DNA of 35,218 bases from a virus. Positions 7,563-14,194 of the stretch are shown piece by piece. The notes under the pieces are model-generated. The model was not told the origin of the DNA. It saw only the letters and a program-made list of their open reading frames with translations, and searched no databases. The first letter of the stretch is position 1; every line of letters starts with the position of its first letter. Position numbers and translations under genes: made by a program. The DNA lies in IMG/VR virus record IMGVR_UViG_3300009149_000134, positions 1 to 35,218 of that record, one strand, 5' to 3'.

Positions 7563-7772
7563 TTATAGAAAATAATTAACGAGTCCAAATATGTTCGTAA
7601 CTGTAAAGAAACATTGCATTCCAGCAATCCAGTAGTTCTTTGTTTTAATACCCCAAACGATACCAATTAGAGAAGATATCAACCAAACAACCCAACCCAC
7701 ATGTATCTGATTTGATACAAGGAGTGCCCCTAACATTGCGGAAATTGAGAATAATGCTTCGATCTTTTTCAT
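7563..7772 (-). CDS. Small membrane protein (three hydrophobic segments)
   Basis: A 69-residue protein starting MKKIEALFSISAMLGALL with three hydrophobic stretches (about 5-20, 24-42 and 48-67). Its ribosome site GAGGAAAG precedes ATG 7772. The end (GMQCFFTVTNIFGLVNYF) resembles half-transporters of the PQ-loop/SemiSWEET type, and the divergent neighbour at 7897 is a clear PQ-loop protein. Could also be a small superinfection-exclusion protein. Confidence 0.78.
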   Translation of the reverse strand: MKKIEALFSISAMLGALLVSNQIHVGWVVWLISSLIGIVWGIKTKNYWIAGMQCFFTVTNIFGLVNYFL

Positions 7773-7796
7773 GTCTTTCCTCATTTCTATAACTAT

Positions 7797-7825
7797 ATTA
7801 TACCATAGATTCCAAAGAATGTCAA
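7797..7825 (-). promoter_or_regulatory. Sigma70-type promoter, cassette copy 3
   Basis: Minus strand TTGACA, 17-base spacer TTCTTTGGAATCTATGG, TATAAT: consensus. It drives the 69-residue membrane protein gene. Confidence 0.9.
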
Positions 7826-7850
7826 CAATAAAAAATAAAAAAGATTCTCC

Positions 7851-7878
7851 TTGCATTATGATGGTCGTGTGATATACT
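7851..7878 (+). promoter_or_regulatory. Sigma70-type promoter
   Basis: TTGCAT, 16 bases, TATACT, with the PQ-loop gene start 18 bp further on. Divergent from the minus-strand promoter at 7797. Confidence 0.75.
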
Positions 7879-7896
7879 CTCGATATTGGAGGAATA

Positions 7897-8181
7897 ATGC
7901 TAGGTTGGATTGGATCTTTACTTTTGAGTTTCTGTGGGATTCCACAAGCGATCAAATCGTATCGAACCAAACAAGCGGATGATCTATCATGGTTATTCTT
8001 AGGCATGTGGGGAGTTGGTGAAATCTTCACATTGATCTATGTGATACAGTCAAATATTATTTCTGGTATGTTTCAATATCCATTGATTATGAATTACACG
8101 TTGAATACTATAATTATTTGTTACTTGGTCTATGTAAAAATAAAATACTCAGGAGAGAATTATGAAAAATCTAAACGTTAA
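7897..8181 (+). CDS. PQ-loop / SemiSWEET-like membrane protein
   Basis: A 94-residue protein with three predicted membrane helices. The first carries the PQ-loop signature (GSLLLSFCGIPQAIKSYRTK followed by DDLSWLFLGMWGVGE). Bacterial SemiSWEETs of this size form dimers that move sugars or other small solutes across the inner membrane. TTGGAGGAATA precedes ATG 7897. It overlaps the next gene by 20 bases. The substrate is unknown; a role in metabolite import for phage growth is inference. Confidence 0.82.
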   Translation: MLGWIGSLLLSFCGIPQAIKSYRTKQADDLSWLFLGMWGVGEIFTLIYVIQSNIISGMFQYPLIMNYTLNTIIICYLVYVKIKYSGENYEKSKR

Positions 8182-9199
8182 TGAAAGAAGAGTTCTCACA
8201 GACATGCGTGAGAAGATAGAGAGTGAAGATCATGAACTTCTGTATCTGGTGCGCTTCGGATCTCATCTGTATGGTACGAATGGTCCAAACTCAGATGTTG
8301 ATTTCAAGGGAGTCTTTCTTCCTAGCATGAAGAGTTGTCTCTTGGGGAATGCTCCTAAGCATTTCACCTCTACTACAGGTGAGAGTGGTAGTAAGAACAG
8401 TAAGGATGATATAGACGTTCAACTATGGAGTCTCCAGTATTGGATGAGTCTTGTTGGTAAGGGTGAGACTAATGCGCTGGACCTACTGTATAGTTTTTCT
8501 AACCAGTCTGCGAGTGTGTATATGGATGATCGTATGCCAAATCTCTTCGCTAATCACAGCAAACTGTTTAATTCACATGATTGTAATTCATATGTTGGTT
8601 ACGCAATAGGTCAGGCACGGAAGTATGGAATCAAGGGTTCACGTTTGGGTGTCATGAAGAAAGTTATGGAATTCCTGGACCTCAATCATCTGGATGACTT
8701 CTGTCTAGGTATGTGTCTACGTGATGTAATCGAAGATCTTATCAAGAACTGTGGACAGGAGTCATATTGTTTTGTTAAGGATCTCAAGGGTGGTCACGAT
8801 GAAATGAAACCATATCTGTGTCTCTGTGGTGCCAAGCATGATCTAACAATAAGTCTTGAAGAATTCTACAGAAGAGTCAAGTCTGCTCATGATCATTACG
8901 GTAATCGTGCAAAGGCAGCAGAGGAGAGTGATGGTGTAGATTTCAAGGCACTGTCCCATGCACTAAGGGCACTTGATCAAATGTCAAGTCTTCTTATGTT
9001 TGGTAAGATAGATTATCCTCTACATACTGCTAATCATCTGAGGGATGTTAAGGAAGGTAAGTACACTTGGGCAGAGGTTGAACCTATGCTCCAGGACGGA
9101 CTGCATCAGGTTGAACATTTCCTTGAGATTTGCACACCAATAAACAAACTCGACAAGGAGTTTGTAGATAACGCTATTGTTGAATTTTTCTATAGTTAA
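8162..9199 (+). CDS. Pol-beta-superfamily nucleotidyltransferase
   Basis: A 345-residue protein whose N-terminus shows the nucleotidyltransferase active site: GSHLYG at 33-38, then NSDVDFKGVF with two catalytic acidic residues at 45 and 47. The rest is helical. It matches the family of stand-alone predicted nucleotidyltransferases (COG3541 type) found in many large phages. The reaction would be NMP transfer to RNA, protein or a small molecule; the substrate is unknown. It ends 19 bases before tmRNA and overlaps the PQ-loop gene. Confidence 0.85.
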   Translation: MKNLNVNERRVLTDMREKIESEDHELLYLVRFGSHLYGTNGPNSDVDFKGVFLPSMKSCLLGNAPKHFTSTTGESGSKNSKDDIDVQLWSLQYWMSLVGKGETNALDLLYSFSNQSASVYMDDRMPNLFANHSKLFNSHDCNSYVGYAIGQARKYGIKGSRLGVMKKVMEFLDLNHLDDFCLGMCLRDVIEDLIKNCGQESYCFVKDLKGGHDEMKPYLCLCGAKHDLTISLEEFYRRVKSAHDHYGNRAKAAEESDGVDFKALSHALRALDQMSSLLMFGKIDYPLHTANHLRDVKEGKYTWAEVEPMLQDGLHQVEHFLEICTPINKLDKEFVDNAIVEFFYS

Positions 9200-9203
9200 G
9201 AAG

Positions 9204-9211
9204 ACTAAATA
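9204..9211 (+). promoter_or_regulatory. Late promoter motif ACTAAATA before tmRNA
   Basis: ACTAAATA ends 7 bp before the mature tmRNA 5' end. T4 late promoters start 6-7 bases after this element, so transcription could begin at or next to the mature 5' end. Confidence 0.5.
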
Positions 9212-9218
9212 ATTATAT

Positions 9219-9567
9219 GTGGGTGAATGGTATCGACTGGAAGAGGGAAAACTGAACTGCATGTAGGTGAGGCAACCTTGGCACCTTAAAAATGGTTGTA
9301 CAAATTAATTAACGCAACACTAGCACTTGCTGCTTAAATAGCAGCACTCGAAATCTGTGAGGTGGACTAGTAGCAGAGAGTAGGGACAACACAAGTCCTG
9401 ACAAGAGGCAAAGACCCTTGACACTTGAAAAGACAAGTGCTATGATTCTAAAGAAGGGAATCTGCGGTCTTGTTGATCGACCAAGAGAAACAACAATCAA
9501 CTAAACATGTAGACGTTCTTTTGGATATCTTTTCAGGACGGGGGTTCGACTCCCCCCACCTACACCA
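9219..9567 (+). ncRNA. ssrA: tmRNA
   Basis: A 349-nt gene. The 5' GTGGGTG pairs with 3' CACCTAC (one G-U), followed by A and an encoded CCA. The 5' region has the tmRNA D-like signature TGGTATCGACTGG, and the 3' end has a canonical T arm (GGGGG TTCGACT CCCCC). A tag reading frame about 95 nt from the 5' end reads GCA ACA CTA GCA CTT GCT GCT TAA, giving a peptide that ends ALAA, the classical ClpXP/ClpAP degron end. The exact resume codon is uncertain (GCA 9314 or slightly upstream). It would rescue stalled ribosomes with SmpB, either from the host or elsewhere in the phage; no smpB is seen in this window. Confidence 0.95.
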
Positions 9568-9583
9568 TTTTTAGGAGAGTATG

Positions 9584-9829
9584 ATGAAAAAGTTTTTGTC
9601 TTATGGTTTGTCTGTCGCTAATTATTTTCAAACAACAATTAATTTTCTCATCATGTCGTTAATCATGTATGTGATGTTTAATTTGTGTGTTGGTGATATC
9701 TTTGCTAAGATTATGCCAAATCAAAATCAACAAGCGTCTGCAAGTAATTCTACACCTGAATCGCAATTGATGAATCAAAATTTCAAGGCAATGTCAAATT
9801 TATTGAATGCGATCAACCAAGCACCATAA
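9584..9829 (+). CDS. Small single-span membrane protein (unknown)
   Basis: An 81-residue protein (MKKFLSYGLSVANYF...) with one long hydrophobic segment at about 16-42 (INFLIMSLIMYVMFNLCVG) and a polar, Gln/Asn/Ser-rich C-terminal tail. AGGAG precedes tandem ATGs at 9581 and 9584; the second has better spacing. It starts 16 bases after tmRNA and ends before a terminator, so it may share the tmRNA transcript. Function unknown. Confidence 0.78.
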   Translation: MKKFLSYGLSVANYFQTTINFLIMSLIMYVMFNLCVGDIFAKIMPNQNQQASASNSTPESQLMNQNFKAMSNLLNAINQAP

Positions 9830-9878
9830 TAAATACATCCACCATTACACTAGTGGTATATAAGAGTGGTTTGTGTTG

Positions 9879-9904
9879 GGGTTGCCTTTGAGCAACCCTT
9901 TTTT
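9879..9904 (+). terminator. Rho-independent terminator
   Basis: GGGTTGC / GCAACCC stem (7 bp, six-base loop) followed by six T residues, closing the tmRNA-membrane protein unit. Confidence 0.9.
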
Positions 9905-9924
9905 CAAAAATTCTGAGATTAGTG

Positions 9925-9952
9925 TTGTTTTTACACTAACTAATGATATAAT
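9925..9952 (+). promoter_or_regulatory. Sigma70-type promoter for the NAD genes
   Basis: TTGTTT, 16 bases, TATAAT. Predicted start near 9959, giving a leader of about 113 nt before ATG 10072. Confidence 0.78.
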
Positions 9953-9958
9953 AGTAAT

Positions 9959-10071
9959 AACTTCAGAACCCAGATGCTTTGATGCAAGCGGTGAGAAGAG
10001 AGAAAACTATTCCTCCAAGAGATATTCTTATCTCTTCTTCTCTCCCTTGTAGTCATGCCAAGGAGAGAATT
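9959..10071 (+). promoter_or_regulatory. Long 5' leader of the NAD salvage operon
   Basis: About 113 nt of untranslated leader with a hairpin AAGAGAT ATTCTT ATCTCTT at about 10009-10030 and purine-rich GAGAAGAGAG facing a pyrimidine-rich stretch ahead of the AAGGAGAG ribosome site. Pairing could mask that site. An in-frame ATG at 9979 inside the leader is not preferred. No known riboswitch consensus is recognised. Confidence 0.35.
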
Positions 10072-10974
10072 ATGCAACCAGTACAAAAAGAATACGATGT
10101 AGGTGTTATCGTTGGTAGATTTCAAGTACCAGATCTACATGAAGGTCATATTGACCTGATCGATAATGTTGTTAGTCAACACCAGAAGATAATCATCTTC
10201 CTGGGTTTGTCTCCTACAAAATCGACGAGGAATAACCCTCTCGACTTTGAGGCGAGGAAGAATATGATTCTCGCAAGGTATCCCAACATAATCGTTCTAT
10301 ATATCGACGATTCACCAAGTGATAAGATATGGAGTAAAAAACTCGATAATCAAATCGGGCATGTCACTTCGCCAGGAAGTACGGTTGTTCTTTACGGTAG
10401 CAGAGATTCGTTTATCAAACATTATGATGGTCGTTATGATACTTACGAACTTGCACAGAAGGTTTATGTATCGGGCAGTGAGATACGCAAACAAGTAAAC
10501 GCATCGGCAAAGACTTCGAGAGATTTCCGCTTAGGTGCAATTGTTACAGTCTATAACCAGTATCCACATGTGTTCCCTACAATTGATGTGGCAATCTGGA
10601 ATGAAGATCATACAGAACTTCTTATGGCAAGAAAAGAAGAAGAAAGTAAGTATAGGTTCATTGGTGGGTTTGCAGATAAGACAGGATCGTATGAGCAAGA
10701 TGTAAGACGAGAGGTAAGCGAAGAGGCACACATTGAGATCAGCGATCCAGTTTATGTTGGTAGTGGTGAGGTAGACGATTGGCGATACCGCAAAGAGATG
10801 GATGGAATAAAAACAATTCTTTTCGAAGCGAAGTATGTCCATGGTAGACCAACACCAGACGATGACATTGTTGAACTACAATGGATCAAAACAAAAGACA
10901 TTGACAAACAGATAATAGACACACATAAGTTTTTGCTCCAAATGTTGGTAGCAAAGTATCCAGAACGCTTTTAG
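10072..10974 (+). CDS. nadM: Bifunctional NMN adenylyltransferase / Nudix hydrolase
   Basis: A 300-residue two-domain enzyme. Residues 9-160 form the nucleotidyltransferase domain with GRFQVP (15-20), HEGH (23-26, the HxGH ATP site) and VSGSEIRK (133-140). Residues 165-300 form a Nudix domain with the REVSEE core at 213-218, although the upstream Glu of the classical GX5E part is replaced. Family members make NAD from NMN and ATP; the Nudix half hydrolyses ADP-ribose or related nucleotides. ATG 10072 with AAGGAGAGAATT is clearly the start. Together with the next gene it forms a two-step route from nicotinamide to NAD. Confidence 0.94.
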   Translation: MQPVQKEYDVGVIVGRFQVPDLHEGHIDLIDNVVSQHQKIIIFLGLSPTKSTRNNPLDFEARKNMILARYPNIIVLYIDDSPSDKIWSKKLDNQIGHVTSPGSTVVLYGSRDSFIKHYDGRYDTYELAQKVYVSGSEIRKQVNASAKTSRDFRLGAIVTVYNQYPHVFPTIDVAIWNEDHTELLMARKEEESKYRFIGGFADKTGSYEQDVRREVSEEAHIEISDPVYVGSGEVDDWRYRKEMDGIKTILFEAKYVHGRPTPDDDIVELQWIKTKDIDKQIIDTHKFLLQMLVAKYPERF

Positions 10975-11000
10975 ATGCATAGATACAAAAGGAGAAAGAA

Positions 11001-12368
11001 ATGGATATCAAGGTAATCGAAGCAGTAGACAGTTACAAATTGGGTCACTACAATCAGTATCAAGACGATACTGAAGCAGTGTACAGTTATTTCGAGTCGC
11101 GCAATGGCGCACAGTTTGATGAGACTGTATTCTTTGGTCTTCAAGCATTGATCAAGAAATATCTTATTGGAGTGGTTGTCACTCAGGAAGATGTGGATGA
11201 AGCAGCAAAAGTTGCAGCAATACACTTTGGAAATCCTGATATCTTCAATAAGAAAGGTTGGGAGTATATCGTCAATGAATGTGACGGTAAACTGCCTCTA
11301 AGAATTCGAGCAGTACCAGAAGGAACTCCTGTCACAATCAATAACGTTCTTATGACAGTTGAGAACACAGATCCCAATTGTTATTGGTTGACCAACTATG
11401 TCGAGACTCTCTTGACACAGGTTTGGTATCCTTGTAACGTTGCTACACTCAGTAGACACGTTAAGAAGATGATGAAGAAATATCTTGAGGATACAGCAGA
11501 AACACTTGACGCACTCCCATTCATGCTGCATGACTTTGGTTGCCGTGGTGCTACGACAATGGAAGCGGCGCAGATTGGTGGTATGGCACACATTGTAAAC
11601 TTCATGGGTACTGATACGGTCCCTGCTCTTACGGGTGCAATGAGATTTTATAATGCCGAGGTTTGTGCCTTCAGCGTTCCTGCAACAGAACACAGTGTAA
11701 TGACAGCACTTGGACCAGAAGGAGAATGTGATATCTTCGAACAACTCCTTGACAAGTATCCTACAGGCATCCTTAGTGTTGTGGGTGACAGTTATGATAT
11801 CTTCAATGCGGCAGAGCACATTGTAGGTACTAGTTTGAAGGATCGTATTCTGGAGCGTGATGGTGTATTCGTCCTCCGACCAGATTCGGGTGAACTAGTG
11901 AGTACTGTTTTGAGACTCCTTGAGATCCTTGGTCGTAAGTTTGGGACTACAGAGAACGCTAAGGGTTATAAGATTCTGAATCCTAAAGTGAAGATTCTTT
12001 GGGGTGATGGTCTTGACTACACAATGATCGAAGGCATCATGTGGGCAATGAAAAAGGAACGTTGGAGCATTGAGAATATTGTCTTCGGCATGGGTGGTGG
12101 TTTGCTTCAAAAGCACAATCGAGATACACAACGTAATGCGTTCAAGTGTTGCGCTCAGAAGCGTGATGGTGTTTGGTATGACATCTTTAAAGATCCCCTT
12201 GATAAGTCCAAGGTAAGTAAACGTGGGAAGTTGGGTCTGAAGGAAGTCAATGGTAAATTTGTAACAGTTGAAGAAAAAGATAATGAACTTCTTCAGACTG
12301 TTTTCGAAAACGGGGAATTGGTTACAGAGTATACATTTAATCAAGTTCGTGCAAACGCCGCTGTATAG
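11001..12368 (+). CDS. nadV: Nicotinamide phosphoribosyltransferase (NAMPT)
   Basis: A 455-residue enzyme with the complete NAMPT signature set: HDFGCRG at 177-183, GTDTVPA at 203-209, PATEHS at 227-232 (catalytic-type His), VGDSYD at 261-266, LRPDSGE at 292-298 and later GMGGGLLQKHNRDTQ. It converts nicotinamide and PRPP to NMN. It begins 26 bases after nadM behind AAAGGAGAAAGAA and is clearly co-transcribed. Coding is full length and intact. Confidence 0.97.
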   Translation: MDIKVIEAVDSYKLGHYNQYQDDTEAVYSYFESRNGAQFDETVFFGLQALIKKYLIGVVVTQEDVDEAAKVAAIHFGNPDIFNKKGWEYIVNECDGKLPLRIRAVPEGTPVTINNVLMTVENTDPNCYWLTNYVETLLTQVWYPCNVATLSRHVKKMMKKYLEDTAETLDALPFMLHDFGCRGATTMEAAQIGGMAHIVNFMGTDTVPALTGAMRFYNAEVCAFSVPATEHSVMTALGPEGECDIFEQLLDKYPTGILSVVGDSYDIFNAAEHIVGTSLKDRILERDGVFVLRPDSGELVSTVLRLLEILGRKFGTTENAKGYKILNPKVKILWGDGLDYTMIEGIMWAMKKERWSIENIVFGMGGGLLQKHNRDTQRNAFKCCAQKRDGVWYDIFKDPLDKSKVSKRGKLGLKEVNGKFVTVEEKDNELLQTVFENGELVTEYTFNQVRANAAV

Positions 12369-12377
12369 GATGGAATC

Positions 12378-13163
12378 ATGATTGAAAAAGAGAATCGTCG
12401 TTTTAAAAATGGTGTTGTCTATGCTCTTGAGACAGATGATGGGTATCCCGTTGAGGTAACTGATACATTTCTACCGTTCTATACTAAGGATGCAATTGGG
12501 AGAGGTCAGAACAGACTCGCCAATCATGAAGTTGGAAGTCGTAAAGAACGCTGGATGATTGGTGTCTCCTGTATGAGTGGTTGTCCTGTTGGGTGTAAGT
12601 TCTGTGCAACAGGGCAACTCAAGAGATGTATAAATCTTATGAGTATAGAGATCTTTGACCAGATCGACTTTGTGTTAAAAAATAATCCTCATTATGATCC
12701 AGAGGATACCCAAGAGTTCAAGATTAATTATACTCGTATGGGTGAACCATTTTTCAACCTAGAGGCGATAAGGGATGTGATTCATGAGATGGATATTAGA
12801 TATAAAAATGTTCATCACTATATCTCCACAATAGGAATAAAGGGATCGGACTTCTCGTGGATCAAAGACAATGTAACTCTTCAGATCTCGTTGCATAGTC
12901 TGGATGAGGAGAGAAGAAGAGAATTGATTCCGATCAAGAACCTGATGAGTCTAGAGGAACTTGGTCAGATCAGAACAGATAGTAAGTTGAAGACTACGTT
13001 GAATCTCACGTTAGTGGACGAGAAGGACTTTGATATAGAAAGATTAAAAGAACTTTTCGATCCAGAATACTTTTTTGTCAAACTGAGTCCTATCAATCCG
13101 AATGATGTGTCGGATGGAAATGAACTAGGTCTTGGTATCGTTAAGTCGGTTAACTTGGTCTAA
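12378..13163 (+). CDS. rlmN: RlmN-like radical SAM methyltransferase, main piece
   Basis: A 261-residue radical SAM protein with the cluster motif CPVGCKFCATG (Cys 69, 73, 76; CX3CX2C). It has an additional Cys65 near the place of the RlmN methyl-carrier cysteine, MGEP (NYTRMGEPFFN), STIGI, and LQISLHSLDEERRRELIPI, all RlmN landmarks. RlmN makes 2-methyladenosine at A2503 of 23S rRNA and A37 of some tRNAs. It lacks the usual N-terminal domain of about 100 residues and stops before the C-terminal catalytic cysteine, which is encoded by the next ORF. It follows nadV by nine bases. Confidence 0.88.
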   Translation: MIEKENRRFKNGVVYALETDDGYPVEVTDTFLPFYTKDAIGRGQNRLANHEVGSRKERWMIGVSCMSGCPVGCKFCATGQLKRCINLMSIEIFDQIDFVLKNNPHYDPEDTQEFKINYTRMGEPFFNLEAIRDVIHEMDIRYKNVHHYISTIGIKGSDFSWIKDNVTLQISLHSLDEERRRELIPIKNLMSLEELGQIRTDSKLKTTLNLTLVDEKDFDIERLKELFDPEYFFVKLSPINPNDVSDGNELGLGIVKSVNLV

Positions 13164-13174
13164 AGGAGAAAGAC

Positions 13175-13303
13175 ATGGATAAGATTCGTAAGGAATTGGA
13201 AGAGAGTGGGTATGATTTCGCCGTAGCAATCGCTACAGAAGCAGAGATCGAAGCAGGGGCAGCATGTGGGCAACTCAGTCTCATTGTGGAGCAGGAAAAA
13301 TAA
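13175..13303 (+). CDS. RlmN-like C-terminal piece (separate ORF)
   Basis: A 42-residue ORF, MDKIRKELEESGYDFAVAIA and on to GAACGQLSLIVEQEK. The AACGQL string matches the C-terminal RlmN motif that holds the second catalytic cysteine (Cys355 in E. coli); here it is Cys31. It lies in another frame from the main piece, 11 bases after its stop, and has its own strong ribosome site (AAAGGAGAAAGAC). So the enzyme is either made as two polypeptides or the gene was broken by a frameshift that happened to leave a good start. Confidence 0.85.
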   Translation: MDKIRKELEESGYDFAVAIATEAEIEAGAACGQLSLIVEQEK

Positions 13304-13317
13304 ATCTGAGAAAGATA

Positions 13318-13345
13318 TTGACTTGCTGAGAAATTGTGCTATAAT
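13318..13345 (+). promoter_or_regulatory. Sigma70-type promoter for a noncoding RNA
   Basis: TTGACT, 16 bases, TATAAT: strong consensus. No ORF follows; the transcript would be the structured RNA at about 13352-13723. The first transcribed bases (CTGAAGTAAGG) resemble those after the promoter at 17203. Confidence 0.88.
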
Positions 13346-13351
13346 AGTAAC

Positions 13352-13723
13352 ACTGAAGTAAGGAATGAGAAAAAACGTTTGGATGGAGGATAGCATCATG
13401 TGACCTTACTGAGTGTAGACGATAATACTGGATTAAGAACTAAACTTATCTGAGGAGTCGCTGAAAATTGCGACGAAACCCTTCTTCAATATTGTGGACG
13501 ACATCGCTCATATGTGTTAAAGAAGGGTCATAAGTAAAGTAAGGGAGGGACCGTGTGGACGTTGTACGTCGAATAGACTATGATCAACTTCACAACTATG
13601 TTCAGTCGGAACAAAAGATGTAAGACTGCAATCTTATGTCTACAAATTCCGAGACTCATGCAGGAGTATACGGAGATACGTAAAGTTGCAACGTCTTCGT
13701 CATAGTGGTCCCTTATATTTTTT
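13352..13723 (+). ncRNA. Long multi-hairpin noncoding RNA (unknown)
   Basis: No credible ORF, but regular secondary structure: AGTAAGG (13357) with CCTTACT (13404); GTCGC / GCGAC; CCCTTCTTCAA with TTAAAGAAGGG; GACG / CGTC; AGATGTAAGA with TCTTATGTCT (two G-U); and a closing GGGACC (13547) with GGTCCC (13707) followed by a T run that should terminate. It may be one RNA of about 370 nt or two tandem ones joined near 13530. It does not show the RNase P, 6S or SRP consensus elements that I know. Confidence 0.65.
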
Positions 13724-13737
13724 AAAAAAAAAAGTAG

Positions 13738-13766
13738 TTGACAAAGTAACTTCAATCATATATAAT
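13738..13766 (+). promoter_or_regulatory. Sigma70-type promoter
   Basis: TTGACA, 17 bases, TATAAT: full consensus. It drives the 37-codon ORF and attenuator-like leader. Confidence 0.9.
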
Positions 13767-13810
13767 AGTAGAGAAGTTAAGAACACTTTCAATTTCAGGA
13801 GATACTTTTA

Positions 13811-13924
13811 GTGAAACAGTGGCATCGATCATCTATAGCAAACTTGCTCGTCCAAAGGTTTACCTTTGAACACCCGATGAGTCGCGCCTATACACCAGAA
13901 ATTAATGATAAACTAAATACATAA
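13811..13924 (+). CDS. 37-residue leader-type peptide (GTG start)
   Basis: GTG start behind TTCAGGAGATAC. The product (MKQWHRSSIANLLVQRFTFE..., ending PEINDKLNT) is basic and unlike known families. Its stop at 13922-13924 is one base before the first of two competing hairpins, which is how a regulatory leader ORF would be placed. It may be an ordinary small gene instead. Confidence 0.55.
   Translation: MKQWHRSSIANLLVQRFTFEHPMSRAYTPEINDKLNT
13912..13919 (+). promoter_or_regulatory. Late promoter-like ACTAAATA
   Basis: ACTAAATA inside the end of the leader ORF. A start 6-7 bases later would fall at the foot of the first hairpin, so the downstream gene could also be transcribed late without the leader. 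Confidence 0.35.
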
Positions 13925-13925
13925 A

Positions 13926-13978
13926 CCCTGAGAGAACCCAAGACACAACCTCTCAGGGAAAACCTTGAGAGGTTTTTT
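13926..13978 (+). promoter_or_regulatory. Attenuator-like pair of competing hairpins
   Basis: Hairpin 1: CCCTGAGAG (13926-13934) with CTCTCAGGG (13950-13958). Hairpin 2: a 12-bp stem 13947-13958 with 13963-13974, AAAA loop, followed by T residues, an intrinsic terminator. Both use 13950-13958, so they exclude each other. The 3' arm GAGAGG is also the ribosome site for ATG 13980. Confidence 0.7.
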
Positions 13979-13979
13979 A

Positions 13980-14174
13980 ATGTTCAAACCTAGAATGAAT
14001 TTAGATTTTAAGACCAAGATGGGTGATAGTAGAGACTTGATTGATCGTGCAGCGACGATACTATATCGTTTTGGATTAAGAAGAGAAGCACAAAATATAC
14101 AACAAGAAGCAACCATAAGTGGTTATGAATTTCACACTTGTTTAGTTCTTTTAAAAAGATATATGACAGTGTAA
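13980..14174 (+). CDS. 64-residue protein (unknown)
   Basis: Starts at ATG 13980 directly after the T run of the attenuator-like hairpin; GAGAGG in the hairpin arm serves as ribosome site. The product is basic and helical (DLIDRAATILYRFGLRREAQ). An alternative in-frame TTG start at 13965 would lie inside the hairpin. No family recognised. It is the last gene before the tRNA array. Confidence 0.72.
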   Translation: MFKPRMNLDFKTKMGDSRDLIDRAATILYRFGLRREAQNIQQEATISGYEFHTCLVLLKRYMTV

Positions 14175-14194
14175 GATCCTAGTAATGGGTTGAT

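Noticed and set aside
7897-8030. Long N-terminal extension of the 7563 membrane protein across the divergent promoters
   Set aside because: It would be antisense to the PQ-loop gene and cross both promoters; ATG 7772 has a proper ribosome site.
13352-13723. RNase P RNA or another known housekeeping RNA
   Set aside because: I could not find the conserved RNase P core strings, nor 6S or SRP landmarks.
13850-13890. Hammerhead ribozyme (CCGATGAG resembles CTGATGAG)
   Set aside because: No matching GAAA segment and stems; the first core base is also wrong.
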